A stretch of DNA of 6,539 nucleotides. It comes from Methylococcaceae bacterium (GTDB lineage Bacteria > Pseudomonadota > Gammaproteobacteria > Methylococcales > Methylomonadaceae). The position numbers were made by a program, and so were the translations under genes. The DNA lies in NCBI GenBank assembly GCA_947505055.1, contig CANNLO010000276.1, forward strand, positions 1 to 6,539. Direction: 5' to 3'. Shown piece by piece: positions 5,184 to 6,539 of this stretch. Every line of letters starts with the position of its first letter. Positions within the stretch are counted from its first letter, which is position 1. Below the pieces are notes generated by a model. That model did no database searches. It saw only the letters and a program-made list of their open reading frames with translations, and was not told where the DNA came from.

Positions 5184-5238
5184 TATGGTCTTAGACCGTA
5201 AAACCCGCCAATTTTGGCAAACAATCGCGTTTCGACGC
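5184..5238 (+). promoter_or_regulatory. Three consecutive short hairpins before the major coat gene
   Basis: TATGGTCT/AGACCGTA (5184-5200), GCCAA/TTGGC (5207-5218) and GCGT-TTCG-ACGC (5227-5238) follow each other within 55 bases between the SSB-like and major coat genes. The last is followed by TCTTTTAATATTT, so it may act as a weak terminator or as an RNA processing or stability element that raises coat expression relative to early genes. I see no good -35/-10 pair here. The structures are visible; the role is inferred. Confidence 0.45.
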
Positions 5239-5262
5239 TCTTTTAATATTTAAGGATTTACC

Positions 5263-5463
5263 ATGAAAAATTATTTGAAAAATGGCGGTTTAATCGTTGC
5301 TGGTTCTGTTGCTGCTATTTCCTCTGCTCAGGCTGCTGTACCTGTATCAGTTTCAACTGCTTTAACTGATCTGACTGCTGACGTTACAACCATCGCTGGT
5401 TTGGCTTTTAGTGCTTTCTTGGTTGTTGTTCTTTTCGCTTATATGCGCAAAGCTGCACACTAA
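5263..5463 (+). CDS. Major coat protein precursor (pVIII-like)
   Basis: This 66-residue preprotein has the whole pVIII plan. A basic N-terminus (MKNYLKNGG) leads into a hydrophobic core and a signal peptidase site SAQA|AVP (cut after residue 24), leaving a mature chain of about 42 residues. The mature protein starts with a slightly acidic amphipathic part (LTDLTADVTT), continues with a membrane helix (about residues 42-60, FSAFLVVVLFAYM) and ends with a basic RKAAH that would face the DNA in the virion. AAGGA (5252-5256) gives a good ribosome site 6 bases before the ATG. A strong terminator lies directly downstream, as expected for the most abundant virion protein. Confidence 0.93.
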   Translation: MKNYLKNGGLIVAGSVAAISSAQAAVPVSVSTALTDLTADVTTIAGLAFSAFLVVVLFAYMRKAAH

Positions 5464-5479
5464 GAATAAAAACAGGGAA

Positions 5480-5505
5480 GGGGGGGTCAACCCCCCCTTT
5501 TTTTT
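5480..5505 (+). terminator. Strong G7/C7 terminator after the major coat gene
   Basis: Seven G (5480-5486), a TCAA loop and seven C (5491-5497) are followed by eight T (5498-5505). This is a very stable rho-independent terminator 17 bases after the coat stop. In Ff phages a terminator after gene VIII sets a high coat-to-minor-protein ratio through partial read-through; the same use is inferred here, since I see no clear new promoter before the next gene. Homopolymer runs of this kind are prone to length error in sequencing. Confidence 0.9.
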
Positions 5506-5529
5506 AAAAACAAATAACTAAAATTTCCT

Positions 5530-5886
5530 ATGATTACTCAAATCATTACTGACAAGTTAACTTCTTTATCTTTAGATACTTCAACGATAGCTTTACTGTC
5601 TTTCAGCGTAGTTTTAGTTATTTATTTTTTCGCACAAATTAAACCCGCCATAGATTCAAATACGCGCGTTCGTCGCCAAGTCCAACGCAGGGAAGAACGT
5701 GACCGAGCCAATGCTATTTATCAAAAAAAGAACCCACCAAAAACCAATCAGCCTTTCAAAAAGCGCGTTTATACTGCTAAACAAAAATCTTATTACGCCT
5801 ATTTGCGTAAACAAGGCGCTCATTTAGCCAATAAACAAAATAAAAAACACAATTCTTTTAAAGCTTTCTCTAAGTCTAAGAGATAA
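5530..5886 (+). CDS. Basic single-pass membrane protein of unknown function, 118 residues
   Basis: The protein has a short N-terminal segment, one membrane helix at about residues 18-37 (TIALLSFSVVLVIYFFAQIK), then about 80 strongly basic residues: RVRRQVQRREERDR at about 46-59, likely coiled or helical, and a Lys/Arg/Asn-rich tail ending FKAFSKSKR. Acidic residues are almost absent after residue 60. The charge pattern predicts the tail on the cytoplasmic side, where it could touch ssDNA or a DNA-SSB filament during assembly. The ATG lacks a Shine-Dalgarno sequence and follows a TAACTAAAATTT leader similar to that of the SSB-like gene. It lies between the coat terminator and the minor coat genes, 2 bases before the next ATG. 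I do not recognise the family. Confidence 0.7.
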   Translation: MITQIITDKLTSLSLDTSTIALLSFSVVLVIYFFAQIKPAIDSNTRVRRQVQRREERDRANAIYQKKNPPKTNQPFKKRVYTAKQKSYYAYLRKQGAHLANKQNKKHNSFKAFSKSKR

Positions 5887-5888
5887 CC

Positions 5889-6242
5889 ATGCCTAGTTTA
5901 TATAAGGGTTTTTGTTATGAAACACAGGCCGATGCTGTTCAGGCTGATATCGGAAACGGTTCTTTCTCTTCTAACATGGGTATTGCTTCGCCTATTTCTT
6001 ACACTGTCACTAATTCAACGACAGTTCAAATGACTTACGCTTATAAAACTTTCAGCGGTGGAACCGCTGCCGTCAATATGGTAGCTGTTCGGGTCTATCC
6101 GCTTTGTACTGATGTAGGCCAAGTTGGCAATAATAGCGGTATTTCCGTCACTGATGCCTTAACGGTTTCTTGGTTAGTTGTTCTCGTTTGGGCGGCTGCT
6201 TTTTACTTTAAATCTATTCGAACAGGTGTAAGGGGCTATTAA
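5889..6242 (+). CDS. Minor structural membrane protein with a two-cysteine domain, 117 residues
   Basis: The N-terminal 90 residues are polar, strand-like and rich in Ser/Thr/Val, with two cysteines (Cys9 in KGFCYET, Cys83 in YPLCTD) that may form a disulfide. A C-terminal membrane helix (about 92-109, LTVSWLVVLVWAAAFYF) is followed by basic KSIRTGVRGY. No cleavable signal peptide is visible, so the polar part would have to be translocated by way of the C-terminal anchor or remain cytoplasmic. The start is the first ATG, with AAGAGA just upstream (5877-5882). The gene ends flush with the next one (stop 6240-6242, ATG 6243). Its place among coat genes suggests a minor virion or assembly protein; the family is not identified with certainty. 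Confidence 0.7.
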   Translation: MPSLYKGFCYETQADAVQADIGNGSFSSNMGIASPISYTVTNSTTVQMTYAYKTFSGGTAAVNMVAVRVYPLCTDVGQVGNNSGISVTDALTVSWLVVLVWAAAFYFKSIRTGVRGY

Positions 6243-6320
6243 ATGGTACAAGATTATTATATTTGGGTTTTAACATTTGGAATTTTGGGGGCTGCTTGGA
6301 TAACTTTTGCAGGTCGTTAA
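6243..6320 (+). CDS. Tiny hydrophobic coat-like peptide, 25 residues (pVII/pIX-like)
   Basis: ATG 6243 directly follows the TAA of the preceding gene and has a good ribosome site, AAGGGG (6230-6235), 7 bases upstream. The product is MVQDYYIWVLTFGILGAAWI followed by TFAGR: a short acidic/aromatic N-terminus, one membrane span and a C-terminal Arg, with no signal peptide. Ff pVII and pIX are similar unprocessed peptides of about 32-33 residues at the virion end opposite pIII. Its place just before the adsorption gene, whose start it overlaps, supports a minor coat role. Shortness limits certainty. Confidence 0.6.
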   Translation: MVQDYYIWVLTFGILGAAWITFAGR

Positions 6321-6539
6321 TATTTTTTTTCCTATCGTTTCCAGCTTTGGCGGCTTTGCCGTCTTTGCCAACTTTCGGTATTACTCGCGCAGGTCCCACA
6401 ACCACTTATACTGTTGGTCCTTCGACTTTTCAACCTGCAACTCTTGCATCTACGGGTACGGGTTTACAACCTTTAAATGCTTCATTTTCTGCTGCGGGGC
6501 GTTCCTATGTCACAACTTCATCAATTCCAGTTGGCGAGA
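6296..6539 (+). CDS. Inovirus adsorption protein, N-terminal part (signal peptide), continues at base 2
   Basis: This is the 5' end of the adsorption-protein gene whose remainder is at 2-1108. No ATG lies in this frame here. The best start is TTG at 6296, preceded by GGGGG at 6287-6291 as a weak ribosome site. It gives MDNFCRSLIFFFLSFPALAA, a good signal peptide with a likely cut after ALA (around residue 19). An upstream TTG at 6272 is a possible but poorer start, because it would put an odd polar stretch before the signal peptide. The mature N-terminus is rich in Thr, Ser, Pro and Gly. The gene overlaps the end of the 25-residue coat-like gene by 25 bases, so translation is probably coupled. 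The frame matches base 2 onward only if bases 6529-6539 and 1-11 are the same bases. Confidence 0.75.
   Translation, partial: MDNFCRSLIFFFLSFPALAALPSLPTFGITRAGPTTTYTVGPSTFQPATLASTGTGLQPLNASFSAAGRSYVTTSSIPVGE
6529..6539. repeat. Terminal direct repeat, right copy (circle junction)
   Basis: This is the same 11 bases as the window start. It falls within the coding sequence IPVGET of the adsorption protein, between its signal peptide region and its first hydrophobic stretch. Confidence 0.8.

Noticed and set aside
6214..6405. Minus-strand ORF near the right end
   Set aside because: Antisense to the coat-like peptide and the adhesin signal peptide; no ribosome site or domain recognised.
1..6539. 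CRISPR array, tRNA, rRNA or insertion sequence
   Set aside because: No regularly spaced repeats, clover-leaf sequences or transposase were seen on either strand.

Overview
The window is best read as the complete genome of a filamentous single-stranded DNA phage (inovirus), linearised inside its adsorption-protein gene. The first 11 bases are repeated exactly as the last 11. Collapsing them gives a circle of about 6,528 nt and joins the left-end and right-end reading frames into one 446-codon gene; a straight join would instead hit a stop at 93-95. Base composition leans AT. Gene content (G2P-type replication protein, Zot/pI ATPase, DUF2523 protein, TspB-like adhesin, tiny coat proteins) and a XerC/XerD (dif-like) attachment structure suggest a proteobacterial, probably gammaproteobacterial, host. 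The sequence does not name the host.

Layout on the circle, almost all on the + strand. Early/replication module: a sigma70-like promoter with repeated operator-like sites (3082-3145), two small genes of unknown function (3168-3404, 3401-3598), the rolling-circle replication initiator (3591-4811) and a likely ssDNA-binding protein (4837-5178). Structural module: a hairpin-rich leader, the signal-peptide-bearing major coat protein (5263-5463), a strong G7/C7 terminator (5480-5505), a basic membrane protein (5530-5886), a two-cysteine membrane protein (5889-6242), a 25-residue coat-like peptide (6243-6320) and the adsorption protein, which starts near 6296, crosses the junction and ends at 1108. 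Assembly module: the DUF2523/pVI-like protein (1108-1377) and the Zot/pI assembly ATPase (1377-2510), joined by TAATG stop/start overlaps.

Between zot and the leftward regulator lies a 316-base non-coding region (2511-2826). It holds a 12-bp hairpin that could be the packaging signal, a terminator, and a long two-part imperfect inverted repeat (2727-2826). That repeat contains sequences resembling the XerC and XerD arms of dif, separated by an asymmetric bulge. This architecture matches the folded single-stranded attP(+) of CTX-type phages and fits the absence of any integrase gene. Next to it, on the - strand, is a 61-residue ribbon-helix-helix-like protein (2827-3012), the probable repressor, divergent from the early promoter.

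Together the genes suggest a phage that replicates by rolling circle, coats its ssDNA with the SSB, assembles through the inner membrane using the Zot ATPase, and leaves through a host secretin (none is encoded). It can probably lysogenise by using host XerC/XerD on its folded ssDNA. The most notable item is the attP-like hairpin. The least explained genes are the two small ORFs before rep and the basic membrane protein after the coat gene.
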